Below, in pieces: positions 15,875 through 24,158 of a DNA stretch of 25,208 bases; position 1 is the stretch's first letter, and each line of letters begins with the position of its first letter. Position numbers and translations under genes: made by a program. The stretch is taken from contig JAYTQG010000091.1 in assembly GCA_043746815.1 (NCBI GenBank), positions 1 through 25,208 of the forward strand, written 5' to 3'. Origin of the DNA: JAYTQG01 sp043746815. GTDB taxonomy: Bacteria > Actinomycetota > Thermoleophilia > Miltoncostaeales > Miltoncostaeaceae. Under the pieces are notes generated by a model that searched no databases, was not told where the DNA came from, and was given only the letters and a program-made list of their open reading frames with translations.

Positions 15875-17514
15875 CGCCCCGATCGCAGCACGCCCGCCAT
15901 CGCGAACGCGGCGAGCGCCAGACCCAGGGCGAGTCCAGGAAATGCGATCACGCGGAGCCCCAGCAGCGTCGGCCCCGACGGTGCGAAGACCCCGATGAGC
16001 GTCGAGGCGATCAGCATCGCCATGGCAAGCACCGCAACAACGGCTCGGTTCCCCGTCGCTTCGCTGCGTTCACGTGCCTCCTTCGTGCCTGCGGCGTCAA
16101 CACCAAACCGCACCTCGCCGTCGCGGATTTCCTGAAGAATTTCCCCAATTTGCAGGGGAACATCCGCAAGCGCCTCCGAGTAGCTGCCAAGACGCCCACC
16201 CAGGCGGGCCGCGAGTTGATCTGGCCGAACCCGACTGGTGAGCAGGCGCCGAGCGTGCGGGCGTGCGGCCTCGAAGACGTTGAAGTCCGGCGAGACGTCA
16301 AAGCCGACACCTGCGAGGGTCGCAATCGTCTTATCGAGCATGGCCCAGCGGGCGGGAAGCGTGATGCCCAGACGGTGGACCGTCCCGAAGATCTCGCGCA
16401 GCAAGTCGCGTCCATCAATTTGCCCGAGGGTAGCTCCGTGGTAGCGGGCAATGATCGCGCCAAGCTCTTCCCGAAATTCGGATTCCAGCGCCCGCGGATA
16501 TCGCAGCCCCATCTCCCGGAGCCGCCGCGGGAGGTTCTGCGAATCGCGATTGACAACATCCACAAACAACTTGACCGCAGCTCCACGGTCACCCGGCATC
16601 AACTGGCCCACCATGCCGAAGTCCACGATCGCGATACGCGTGGCGGACTGGACGACAATGTTCGCCGGATGCGGGTCCGCGTGGAAAAAGCCGTGTTCGA
16701 ACACCATGCAGAGCCACGCCTCGGCGATTCGAGCAGCAAGCGTGTGGCGTTCTTCGTGGGACAGCGTCGTGAGGTCAAACCGCGCCAGTGGGGTGCCCCC
16801 GACCCGCTCCATCGTAAGCATGCGCTCGGTCGTCAGCTCGCGGACAACCCCTGGAATGATGATGCCGTCGTGGCCGCGGAAATTACGCCCTGCGACCTCC
16901 AGGTTTCGCGCCTCGATGCGGTAGTCGAGTTCACTCCGGACGGTTCGGGCGAATTCGTCCACGATTCCAACGGCATCGATGAACCCCAACCGGCTGACCC
17001 GGTCGCGAGCGGTCTTTGCAAGTTGGTAGAGCAGGCCGATGTCCGCATCCAGCTGCCGCTCCGCGGCGGGCCGCTGCACCTTGACGACAACCTCACGACC
17101 ATCCAGGAGCGCCGCCGTATGGACCTGTCCGATCGACGCTGCGGCGAGTGGCTCGACGTCGAACCGGGAAAAGGCCTGCTCAATTGGGCCTCCAAGGGCC
17201 TGTACGACCACCGCTTCGATCTCCTCAAAGGGAATCGGCCGGGCCCGATCCTGCAGCTTGCGCAGCTCCACGAGGATATCCGGAGGTACAAGATCGGCGC
17301 GTGTCGACAGCAGCTGACCAAATTTCACGAAGGTTGGCCCAAGCTCGTCGAGCATCTCCCGCAGGCGTCGCCCGCGGGAATCGTCACTGCCGGGCTCGGC
17401 TCGACGCACACGTCGCCCAGCGCTACCGAGGAGCTGCCCGAAGCCGTACCGAGCGGCGACTTGAGCGATCTCCCGAGCCCGGCCGAGATTGCCCCGCTGG
17501 GTCCCGTTCATCAT
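15868..17514 (-). CDS. ubiB: UbiB/ABC1/AarF-family atypical kinase, membrane protein
   Basis: A 548-residue ABC1/UbiB protein. Family signatures are VKFGQLLSTRADLVP with KxGQ at 64-67, AAASIGQVH (124-132), the lysine of VVKVQRP (K145), ELDYRIEARN (195-204), HADPHPANI (278-286) and VDFG (297-300). Two C-terminal membrane segments lie at ~490-548. Family members are ATPases/kinases that support quinone or other isoprenoid-lipid metabolism; in actinobacteria, which use menaquinone, the exact role is unclear, so 'ubiB' names the family rather than ubiquinone synthesis. The start is ATG 17514 (a second ATG follows directly). It is 12 nt after trmH and overlaps recJ, indicating one transcript. Confidence 0.92.
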   Translation of the reverse strand: MMNGTQRGNLGRAREIAQVAARYGFGQLLGSAGRRVRRAEPGSDDSRGRRLREMLDELGPTFVKFGQLLSTRADLVPPDILVELRKLQDRARPIPFEEIEAVVVQALGGPIEQAFSRFDVEPLAAASIGQVHTAALLDGREVVVKVQRPAAERQLDADIGLLYQLAKTARDRVSRLGFIDAVGIVDEFARTVRSELDYRIEARNLEVAGRNFRGHDGIIIPGVVRELTTERMLTMERVGGTPLARFDLTTLSHEERHTLAARIAEAWLCMVFEHGFFHADPHPANIVVQSATRIAIVDFGMVGQLMPGDRGAAVKLFVDVVNRDSQNLPRRLREMGLRYPRALESEFREELGAIIARYHGATLGQIDGRDLLREIFGTVHRLGITLPARWAMLDKTIATLAGVGFDVSPDFNVFEAARPHARRLLTSRVRPDQLAARLGGRLGSYSEALADVPLQIGEILQEIRDGEVRFGVDAAGTKEARERSEATGNRAVVAVLAMAMLIASTLIGVFAPSGPTLLGLRVIAFPGLALGLALAAFAMAGVLRSGRW

Positions 17515-17526
17515 CAGCCAACCACG

Positions 17527-18276
17527 TTAGCGCAGCCGCCAGGCGTACAGGACGGCGCTGACAGCGGTCGCCAAGTTGAGGCTGGAAACCCCTGCATTCA
17601 TCGGAATTCGCAGACAGACATCTGCCGCATCCAGAATCGCCGAACTGAGGCCTGCGCGCTCGGTTCCGAATGCCAGGACGGCCCCGTCCGGAATGGCGGC
17701 CACACGCAGGGGATCACCCGCAGGGTCAAAGCAGACGAGTGGGCGCGGGCTGATCGGAACATCGTCAAGCCGGCCGACGGGAAGCGCGAAGTGGAGTCCC
17801 GCCGAGCCACGAATCGCGTTTGCGTGCCAGGGGTCCGTCGGACCGGTCACAAGCACACCCGCGGCACCCGCGGCGGCCGCCACGCGCACGACCGCACCAA
17901 CGTTTCCAAGGTCGCGCGGGTCTTCCAGGAGCACGACCGGTGCTGACCCTGACGCGTTCAAGACGGCGTCAACGGTGAAGCCGGGCCGGGCCGCGAGGGC
18001 AACGGCCCCACAGCGCGGTGACCTCGGCACAAGCAGGGAAAACTCCTCCTGTGTGATGCGCTCGATGCGACCGTCGAGGCGTCCGGTGAGATCGGGAGCC
18101 ACCGCGGCAAGTACGGCTTCGGCGGCGTCCGGGTCGGCGCTCAGGATCCGGGTGATCGTTGCCCCAAAACGGAGCCCGTGCTTGATCGGGTGAATCCCCT
18201 CCAGCACCGCGAAGCTCGGGTCGCGTCGGGCAGCGGCGACGGCGGCGAAGCGCTCCACGTGTCGGGCGGTGGTCAC
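17527..18276 (-). CDS. TrmH/SpoU-family RNA 2'-O-methyltransferase
   Basis: A 249-residue SPOUT methyltransferase. The N-terminal ~100 residues form the substrate-binding domain. The three SpoU motifs are present: LEDPRDLGNVGAVVR (117-131), FGTERAGLS (203-211) and IPMNAGVSSLNLATA (224-238), which build the knotted S-adenosylmethionine site and carry the catalytic arginine and the asparagine/serine loop. Such enzymes methylate a ribose 2'-OH in 23S rRNA or tRNA; which one cannot be told here. The start is GTG 18276, without a Shine-Dalgarno; a stable UUCG hairpin ends 13 nt before it. It sits between the Trp-repeat protein and ubiB. Confidence 0.9.
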   Translation of the reverse strand: MTTARHVERFAAVAAARRDPSFAVLEGIHPIKHGLRFGATITRILSADPDAAEAVLAAVAPDLTGRLDGRIERITQEEFSLLVPRSPRCGAVALAARPGFTVDAVLNASGSAPVVLLEDPRDLGNVGAVVRVAAAAGAAGVLVTGPTDPWHANAIRGSAGLHFALPVGRLDDVPISPRPLVCFDPAGDPLRVAAIPDGAVLAFGTERAGLSSAILDAADVCLRIPMNAGVSSLNLATAVSAVLYAWRLR

Positions 18277-18289
18277 GGTCCAAGGGTGT

Positions 18290-18319
18290 CAGACGCCAGC
18301 ACCGAAGCACTGACGTCTG
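18290..18319 (-). other. 13-bp RNA hairpin with UUCG tetraloop before trmH
   Basis: On the minus strand, CAGACGTCAGTGC pairs with GTGCTGGCGTCTG around a C(UUCG)G loop, with ten Watson-Crick and three G-U pairs. UUCG reads only in the minus-strand transcript, which fits the operon direction. It lies between the stop of the Trp-repeat gene and the trmH start, without a following T-run, so it may stabilise or mark an mRNA end, attenuate, or regulate trmH translation. Confidence 0.6.
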
Positions 18320-18328
18320 GGTGTCCGG

Positions 18329-20092
18329 TTAGGTGGGAAGGATGTGGAAGGTTCCGCTCGCCATGAACGGCCCGGCCTGTTCGGCTTCCAATCGTAGGGT
18401 GAAGCCTTCGCGGTCCGGCCCAAAGCCGGGATCCACGAGAATCACGAGGTCCTGGGCGGCGCAGTTATGGGTTCCCTCGACGTGCAACCGGATGCGCAGG
18501 CTACGCTCGATGTTGGACAGCTCCCGCCAACCGGACGCGGTGATCTGTTCGCGGAAGCTCACGCCGCCGATGGCGATGTGACCCCCCTCGAGGGCGTTGC
18601 CACCCAAGGCGAAGCGACCACTGGTGCGCAACTCGCTGGCGTCGTCCTCTTCGTCCCATGTGTCCTCGACCATCGTGAGGACATTCGAGTCCTCCTCGAC
18701 CAGCTCCAGCTCGTCGCTGAGACGTCCGCCGGGGCGAAGGCTCATCCAACTTTCAAACGGATTCGGGGTGACGCGACTGCGTGCCGGGGTAAGGGGTTCG
18801 TCCGTGACGAGCGGTTGCGCACCGAGGTCGGTATCGCTCTCCCATGGTGCTTCGAAGTCAAAATCCCCCGCCGCGGTGTGATCAACCGCAGGCGTTTCGA
18901 TCGCGGGCGGCGTTGTCGGCATGCTCCAGGCACTGTCCGCGAAATCGCTGGTCAGCGCGTCGGACTCCTGGCTGAGTGCCGTTTCGGACCACGAAATTGG
19001 CTCCGGCGTGTGTGCCACGGCGATGTCCTCGACGGGATCCGTGGACCAGTCAGCCAGGGGCTCCTCTGCCGCAAGCACGGGGGCATCCGGAAGCGCCCAC
19101 TCCGTCACCGGGGGCAGTTCGCTGACAATCTCAGTAACCGCCGGGGTCTCATCAAACGCGGGAGGCTCAGGGGTCATGTCGAAGGCTGGAAGTTCGTTCT
19201 CGGCCGGCAGGGACCACTCGGGGGTCTCTTCAGCTGCGGGAGCGGACCATTCGGGGGCCTCAGCCTCAGGTGCTGCGGGGAGCGACCATTCGGCGATGGG
19301 GTCGTCGATGGGCGCAGGGGAAAGGTCCGTGGTCTCGTCCATCGACCACTGTGTAACCGTTTCGGGCTGCGCCGTCATCGACTCTGGGGGTGCGTCCGGG
19401 ACGGCCCAACCACTGGTTGGGTCGAAGCCATCGTCATCCCACTCGTTGACCTCAACCGGCGGGGCTCCTCCGTGGGAAGCGGGCGCCGAGATATCGGTCG
19501 GTGAGGTCTCGTTGAAGTCGTAGCTGCCAACCTCGGGCATTGCCGTCGCCTGTCTGGGAGCCTCGGCAACGGCGTTTGCCATGGCCATCTCCGGTACCGC
19601 GTCGGCCTGCATCGGCATGCTCGGTGTGGCCCAGGCCGTGTCGCCGCCAGGGGTCGGCCAGCCGGGGGCCGTGATGATCTCGCTGGGGTTCCAGGTCGGC
19701 GGCGCTGGCGCTGTGCTCCAGGAGGGAGCGCCCATGGCTGGTGCTTCCAGGGTTGCGGAGGCGGCGCCGGTCTCGGCCATCGCCATCTGCATCTGCGCGG
19801 CGGCAATCGGAAGTTCCTTTGGGCCACCGCGGCGAAGACTGAGGTTGAACTTTCGTCCGCCAGCCGAGCGAGCGGGCTTTGCGCGCTTCGGCGAGCGCCC
19901 GAAGCTGCCCTTCCCCTTCAGCGAGAGCCCTCTGCCCTGCTTGGCGACCTTCGGGCTCTTGCCCGCCTTGATCTTGGACTTCGGGGCGGCACCACCGGCA
20001 GCCTTGTCCTTCTTCACCTTCATGAGGACGACGACCGAAGCAATGGCCGCCCCCGCAAGGGCGAGATTCATGGGGGACATGAGACCGGACAT
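18329..20092 (-). CDS. Single-pass membrane protein with basic linker and acidic Trp-repeat tail, unknown
   Basis: A 587-residue protein I do not recognise. Residues ~8-24 are a membrane segment followed at once by KVKKDK, so by the positive-inside rule most of the protein is cytosolic. Residues 25-95 are rich in Lys, Arg, Gly and Ser. Residues ~100-450 are acidic, Ala/Pro/Glu-rich and presumably disordered, with about fifteen Trp-centred motifs such as EWSLPA, EWSAPA, EWALPD, DWSTDP and AWSMPT. Residues ~490-587 look folded and beta-rich (GRFALGGNALEGGHIAIGG to the end). The start is ATG with AAGGAG upstream. It follows secDF by 122 nt. It may organise partners near the translocon, but this is only inferred from position and layout. 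Confidence 0.82.
   Translation of the reverse strand: MSGLMSPMNLALAGAAIASVVVLMKVKKDKAAGGAAPKSKIKAGKSPKVAKQGRGLSLKGKGSFGRSPKRAKPARSAGGRKFNLSLRRGGPKELPIAAAQMQMAMAETGAASATLEAPAMGAPSWSTAPAPPTWNPSEIITAPGWPTPGGDTAWATPSMPMQADAVPEMAMANAVAEAPRQATAMPEVGSYDFNETSPTDISAPASHGGAPPVEVNEWDDDGFDPTSGWAVPDAPPESMTAQPETVTQWSMDETTDLSPAPIDDPIAEWSLPAAPEAEAPEWSAPAAEETPEWSLPAENELPAFDMTPEPPAFDETPAVTEIVSELPPVTEWALPDAPVLAAEEPLADWSTDPVEDIAVAHTPEPISWSETALSQESDALTSDFADSAWSMPTTPPAIETPAVDHTAAGDFDFEAPWESDTDLGAQPLVTDEPLTPARSRVTPNPFESWMSLRPGGRLSDELELVEEDSNVLTMVEDTWDEEDDASELRTSGRFALGGNALEGGHIAIGGVSFREQITASGWRELSNIERSLRIRLHVEGTHNCAAQDLVILVDPGFGPDREGFTLRLEAEQAGPFMASGTFHILPT
18839..19720 (-). repeat. Degenerate Trp-centred peptide repeats (about 15 copies)
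   Basis: Within the protein above, Trp residues occur at 125, 134, 145, 154, 218, 229, 249, 269, 282, 293, 332, 349, 368, 389 and 417, usually as [ED/P/T/A]-W-[SA]-x-[PD] in an acidic Pro/Ala/Glu context. The best copies, EWSLPA (268 and 292) and EWSAPA (281), are 11-24 residues apart. Spacing is irregular, so these are short linear motifs rather than a folded repeat. Confidence 0.65.
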
Positions 20093-20184
20093 CCGCTGAC
20101 TCCTTATATATGCCGAAGGGCGCTCGCGTCACCTCCACGAGGAGATCGACGCAGCCCCCCTATCGGCAGCCAGGCGGATGGACT

Positions 20185-20207
20185 AAATGTTCGGGGGCAC
20201 ACCCCCG
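20185..20207 (-). terminator. Weak terminator-like hairpin after secDF
   Basis: Just downstream of the secDF stop the minus strand reads CGGGGG-TGTG-CCCCCG (20207-20192) followed by AACATTT. The stem is strong but the T-run is short and interrupted, so it may only partly terminate or protect the 3' end of the yajC-secDF message before the next gene. Confidence 0.4.
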
Positions 20208-20214
20208 GCACGTA

Positions 20215-22947
20215 CTACTGTTTGCGGCGCTTGCGCTGCACCTGGCGGTGACGGCGCTCACGATCTGGTGGCGCAGGTGAGTCTGGCCCGGAGGGCTTCG
20301 GCTCATTCGGTGTGCTCCCGGAGGCCGGGGCGTCTGGCTCGTCGTCATCATCGGCTCCAGGGTCACCGTCAAGCCCCACCGGCTCAACCGATCGCGGAGC
20401 CGGACCGTCGGCGGCCAGTGCGGCCTCCGCACGGGCAAGGGCCTCGATGTCGACGACATCCGAGTCGGTACCAGCTTGGCGCGCGAGACGCTTTGCCTGG
20501 CGGGCCTCGGCCTTGCGGGCGTCCGGCTCGCGTTCCTTCCAGAGCGCCGCGAGCGGTGCCGAAATCAGGATCGAGGAGATACCACCGGACAGGATTCCGA
20601 CGAGCAGCGCGAACGAGAAGTCGCGGAGCGTGTCGCCTCCGAAGAGGTACAGCGCAAGCACCGGCAGCAGTGTCAGGACTGAGGTGATAATCGACCGGGT
20701 CAGCGTCTCGTGGACGGACCGGTTAACGATCGCCCGGTAGCTGAAGTTCCGCATGATCGGCGCGTTCTCGCGGATTCGGTCGAAGACGATCACCACGTCG
20801 TACAGGGAGTACCCAAGGATCGTCAAGAGCGCAGCGATCGTGGACGCGGTGAACTCGTGGCCGGTAATCGAGTACACCGATATCGCCAGCCAGACGTCGT
20901 GGACCACCGACAGCAATGCGGGCAGCGCGAGCTTGTACTCAAACCGGATGGAGAGGTACAGGATGATCACCAAGAACGACAGGATGATCGCGACGATCGC
21001 GTTCTTGATGAGCTGGCTGCCGTAGCTCGCCCCGACCGAGTTGATGTTGACGTCCGTTGCGCCCAGCGTCTTCCTCAGGGCGGTCTCGACCGGTTTTTGC
21101 TGGGGAAGTTCAAGCGTCTTGGTGGTGATGACGTACTGCTGCAGTCCCGTGGTTGAGCTGATTTCCTTCTGGACCCGAGCGTCAGGCTGTTTGAGGGTCG
21201 TCATCAGCGACTGAACTGCCTGCTCATTCGGCAGTTTGCCGTCGAAGCTGGTGGTGAACGCGGTGCCCGGACGAAAGTCGAGCCCCTTCTCGATGCCCTT
21301 GGTCCCGATGAACGCCGCTCCGGCCAGCATCGGTATCAGCGAGATGGCAAGCCACAGCCTCCACTTGCCAACGAAATCGAACTTCCAATGAATCTCACGC
21401 TGGTTGTAGCCCATGAAACGCGCGTTCTGAAACAGCTTGGTGTCAACAAGGAGTCCGAAGATGGCCCGAGTCGCGACCACCGACGTGAAGAGCGAGAGGA
21501 TGACGCCGATGAAGAGCGTAAACGCGAAGCCCTTCGGGCCACCCGTGGCGAGCAGGTAGATGATCGCAGCGGTGATCAGCGTGACGACGTTGGCGTCAAT
21601 GATCGCGCTGATGCCCTTCTTGTAACCGTTCTGGACCGCGGTGCGCGGGCTGCGCCCGGCGCGAGCCTCTTCTCGAATTCGCTCGAAAATGATGACGTTC
21701 GCGTCCGCGGCGACACCGATCGTCAGCACCATTCCGGCAATGCCCGGCAGCGTCAGCGTGATCGGCACGAGCTTGATCACCGCGAAGAACAGAACGCCGT
21801 ACGCCATGAGCGCAAGGTCAGCGATCAGACCCAAACCGCGGTAGTAGATCAACATGAACGCGAGAACGATACCGAGGCCAACAAACCCGGCGACCAGGGC
21901 TTTTTGCAGGTCTTTCTTCCCAAGCGTGGCACTGACCGTGCTGCCCTGAATCTGGTTCAACTTGATGGGCAAGGCACCCGAGTTGATTTTGTCGGAGAGC
22001 TTCTGTGCCTCAGTGAGGCTGAACCCACCGTTGCCGCCGGTGATGACCCCGCCGTCGGTGAGCCCGTTCGGAAGTTCGGTGTAGTTGATCTGCGGATTGG
22101 TGACCAACTCGCCGTCCAAGACCGTGGCGAAATGCTGGTTCACCTGTAGGAGGGCACCGCGGCGCGCGAGCGCTTTCGTCAGCTTTGCAAAGCCCTTGTT
22201 ACCTGCGTCCGAGAAATTCGGCTGAACGACGTAACCATTGTTGTCGCTGACCACACGGGCGCTCTGGAGGTCCTTTCCCGTGACGTCGGGCAGGTCCCGG
22301 AGGACCGCCCACTCCTCCACGCTCTGGTTACTGAATCCATCCTTCGCGTGGACGAACGCATACCCCGCAGGAAGGACGATCTGGATGCCCTGTGGGACCT
22401 TGCCCTTCGAATCGGGCGTTACGAGCGCAGCAGCGTTCGGAAGTGGTCCGCGAATGAGCAGGTGTCGCGTGCCCTTGCCAAACAGGAAGTACTGAGGGGT
22501 TGTCTTCGCCTCGGCAATCGGGGCCAGCGCACTCGCTGCCTTGACGAGGTCGTAGGCACTCGGTCCGGGGTTCGCGCCGAGGCCCTTTACCAGCATCAGC
22601 TCATAGTTGTAGAACGCCATCTGGGCAGGGGAAATCAGGCGCTGAAGCACATCGGGATCCGTGATCCCAGGCAGCTGCACCAGGATCTGATTGCTGCCTT
22701 GGGTCTGGATCGTCGGCTCCGAAACACCCTGCTTGTCGATCCGGTTGCGGATGATCTCAACGGAGCGATTGATCGACTCCGAAGTGACCTGGACCCCGCG
22801 GGTATCCTGGCCCTCGAGGGTCACCTGCGATCCACCGGCGAGATCCAGTCCGAGGACCGTGGGCTTCAGCAAGATCGCGACCACGGAGGCCGCCACCAGA
22901 CCGAGGAAGCTCAGGAAGAAGAAGAGTGAGCGGCGGTGCGGCTTCAC
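20215..22947 (-). CDS. secDF: Fused protein translocase subunit SecDF
   Basis: A 910-residue single-chain SecDF, which uses the proton motive force to pull exported proteins off the SecYEG channel. The SecD half has a first membrane segment (~7-26), LGLDLAGGSQVTLE (32-45), a large extracytoplasmic domain (~45-345) and five more segments with GVAADANVIIFERIREE (411-427). The SecF half begins near 520 (WKFDFVGKWRLW) and has GLDFRPGTAF (555-564, normally GxDFxGGT) and LGYSLYDVVIVFDRIREN (711-728). The Asp and Arg residues used for proton coupling are present. A charged, disordered cytosolic tail covers ~805-910. GTG 22947 is chosen because it has AGGGAG upstream and starts the usual KPHRR N-terminus; the frame to 23085 overlaps yajC. 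Confidence 0.95.
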   Translation of the reverse strand: MKPHRRSLFFFLSFLGLVAASVVAILLKPTVLGLDLAGGSQVTLEGQDTRGVQVTSESINRSVEIIRNRIDKQGVSEPTIQTQGSNQILVQLPGITDPDVLQRLISPAQMAFYNYELMLVKGLGANPGPSAYDLVKAASALAPIAEAKTTPQYFLFGKGTRHLLIRGPLPNAAALVTPDSKGKVPQGIQIVLPAGYAFVHAKDGFSNQSVEEWAVLRDLPDVTGKDLQSARVVSDNNGYVVQPNFSDAGNKGFAKLTKALARRGALLQVNQHFATVLDGELVTNPQINYTELPNGLTDGGVITGGNGGFSLTEAQKLSDKINSGALPIKLNQIQGSTVSATLGKKDLQKALVAGFVGLGIVLAFMLIYYRGLGLIADLALMAYGVLFFAVIKLVPITLTLPGIAGMVLTIGVAADANVIIFERIREEARAGRSPRTAVQNGYKKGISAIIDANVVTLITAAIIYLLATGGPKGFAFTLFIGVILSLFTSVVATRAIFGLLVDTKLFQNARFMGYNQREIHWKFDFVGKWRLWLAISLIPMLAGAAFIGTKGIEKGLDFRPGTAFTTSFDGKLPNEQAVQSLMTTLKQPDARVQKEISSTTGLQQYVITTKTLELPQQKPVETALRKTLGATDVNINSVGASYGSQLIKNAIVAIILSFLVIILYLSIRFEYKLALPALLSVVHDVWLAISVYSITGHEFTASTIAALLTILGYSLYDVVIVFDRIRENAPIMRNFSYRAIVNRSVHETLTRSIITSVLTLLPVLALYLFGGDTLRDFSFALLVGILSGGISSILISAPLAALWKEREPDARKAEARQAKRLARQAGTDSDVVDIEALARAEAALAADGPAPRSVEPVGLDGDPGADDDDEPDAPASGSTPNEPKPSGPDSPAPPDRERRHRQVQRKRRKQ

Positions 22948-22978
22948 GAGTTGACTCCCTGCGCCAAACCTCGCGCGT

Positions 22979-23290
22979 CTATTGGACCGCTCCACTGGAT
23001 ACGGCGTCTGCCATTCCTGTCCCCGGCTGCGCCACGAGACTCGCGATCGCCCCACGGGCAATGCGAATCTCGGTGTTCTCCGCAATCTCGATCAGGACGG
23101 TCTTGTCGTCCTCGATCTCCGTGATCGTGCCGTAGATCCCAGCCATGGTCAGTACCTCGTCGCCGGGCTTCAGCTTCGCGAATAGCTCTTGCAGCTCGCG
23201 CTGACGCTTTCGTTGGGGCCGAATGGCGAACACAAAGAGCAGCGCCACAAAGACGAGGGCATAGAGCAGCGTTGAAATCGCAGCAGTCAT
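22979..23290 (-). CDS. yajC: Preprotein translocase subunit YajC
   Basis: A 103-residue YajC: one N-terminal membrane segment (~4-23), then the family pattern IRPQRKRQRELQELFAKLKPGDEV, followed by LTMAGIYGTITEIEDDKTVLIEI, and a short variable tail. YajC associates with SecDF. The gene lies 31 nt before secDF in the same direction, the standard arrangement. The start is ATG with AAGGAT upstream. It is the first gene of the minus-strand run and diverges from the PAP2 gene. Confidence 0.95.
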   Translation of the reverse strand: MTAAISTLLYALVFVALLFVFAIRPQRKRQRELQELFAKLKPGDEVLTMAGIYGTITEIEDDKTVLIEIAENTEIRIARGAIASLVAQPGTGMADAVSSGAVQ

Positions 23291-23315
23291 CGCAGGGAGA
23301 TCCTTGAGCAGTTCC

Positions 23316-23346
23316 GGGAAGCTGCTGAGGATAGCAAGGGCTTCCC
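23316..23346. repeat. Inverted repeat in the divergent yajC/PAP2 intergenic region
   Basis: GGGAAGC (23316-23322) and GCTTCCC (23340-23346) are perfect inverted copies; inside them TGCT and AGCA also pair, giving an interrupted 11-bp palindrome. It covers TGCTATCCT on the minus strand (23336-23328), a possible extended -10 of the yajC operon, so it could be an operator or an RNA hairpin. Confidence 0.4.
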
Positions 23347-23375
23347 AGGCGCCCGAGCGGAGTCAGGGGACGGCC

Positions 23376-24158
23376 GTGGTAGCGTTTTTGGAAGTGACCC
23401 AGGGGCAAGAGATCGAGCTTCCTGTTCGTCCGCGCTTCTGGAAACGTCCTGGATTCCAGGAGGTTCTCACCTTCGCGACCCTCATGCTGGTCTACGAGTG
23501 GCTTCGTGATCTCGTCGCACCAACCTCCTCGGTCTTGCCGTTGGCCCACGCCCAGAGTGTCATTTCCGGCGAACGGGGCATCGGATTGCTGGTCGAGCCG
23601 GGCCTGCAACGGCATGTCAACGGCCTTCCCGGTGGACAGAGTCTCGTGTCGTGGCTGTACACCCTTGGGCACACGCCGGGGTTCATTGTGTTCTTCGTAT
23701 GGCTGTGGTGGCGTCATCGGGATCAGTTCTCGTTTGTACGTACGTGGTTTTGGTTGTCGCACGCGGTGGCGGTCATGGTGTTTTGGCTATGGCCCCTTGC
23801 GCCACCACGGTTCTCAGGTCTCGGTATGGAGGATCCGACCGAACAGACATTGCGACTCGGTGGCGCGACGTCCTGGTTCCAACCCTTTCGGAACCTCTAC
23901 GCGGCGATGCCCTCACTGCATGTCGGATACACGGTGCTCTATGCCGTCGTCATCACCCTCATTGGCGTCAGTTCCTGGCGATTTGCAGCGTGGATGTGGC
24001 CAGCAGCGATGCTCGTTGTCGTGATGGCAACGGCGAACCACTTCTGGCTGGACGGCGTCGGCGGCGCGTTGACCGTCGCCGCAGGATGCGGGTTGGCGCT
24101 CGTGGCCGACCGGGTCTCCGGGGCAGGCATGCGCAAACCCTGGGAGCAAGCGACGTGA
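23376..24158 (+). CDS. PAP2-superfamily (Aur1/inositolphosphotransferase-like) membrane protein
   Basis: A 260-residue integral membrane protein with about six hydrophobic segments. It carries PLAPPR (140-145), MPSLHVGY (178-185) and ANHFWLDGVGG (220-230), the conserved arginine and the His and His/Asp residues of the PAP2_3 group that includes phosphatases and inositol-phosphoceramide synthases. It likely removes or transfers a phospho-headgroup on a lipid. The GTG start at 23376 has AGGGGA upstream; a frame from TTG 23304 is less likely. Its TGA overlaps the GTG of the glycosyltransferase gene, so both probably act in one glycolipid or phosphoinositide pathway. Confidence 0.87.
   Translation: MVAFLEVTQGQEIELPVRPRFWKRPGFQEVLTFATLMLVYEWLRDLVAPTSSVLPLAHAQSVISGERGIGLLVEPGLQRHVNGLPGGQSLVSWLYTLGHTPGFIVFFVWLWWRHRDQFSFVRTWFWLSHAVAVMVFWLWPLAPPRFSGLGMEDPTEQTLRLGGATSWFQPFRNLYAAMPSLHVGYTVLYAVVITLIGVSSWRFAAWMWPAAMLVVVMATANHFWLDGVGGALTVAAGCGLALVADRVSGAGMRKPWEQAT

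Noticed and set aside
15655..17946. A 763-codon plus-strand frame opposite recJ, ubiB and trmH
   Set aside because: It spans three real genes on the other strand; its length reflects GC bias, not coding.
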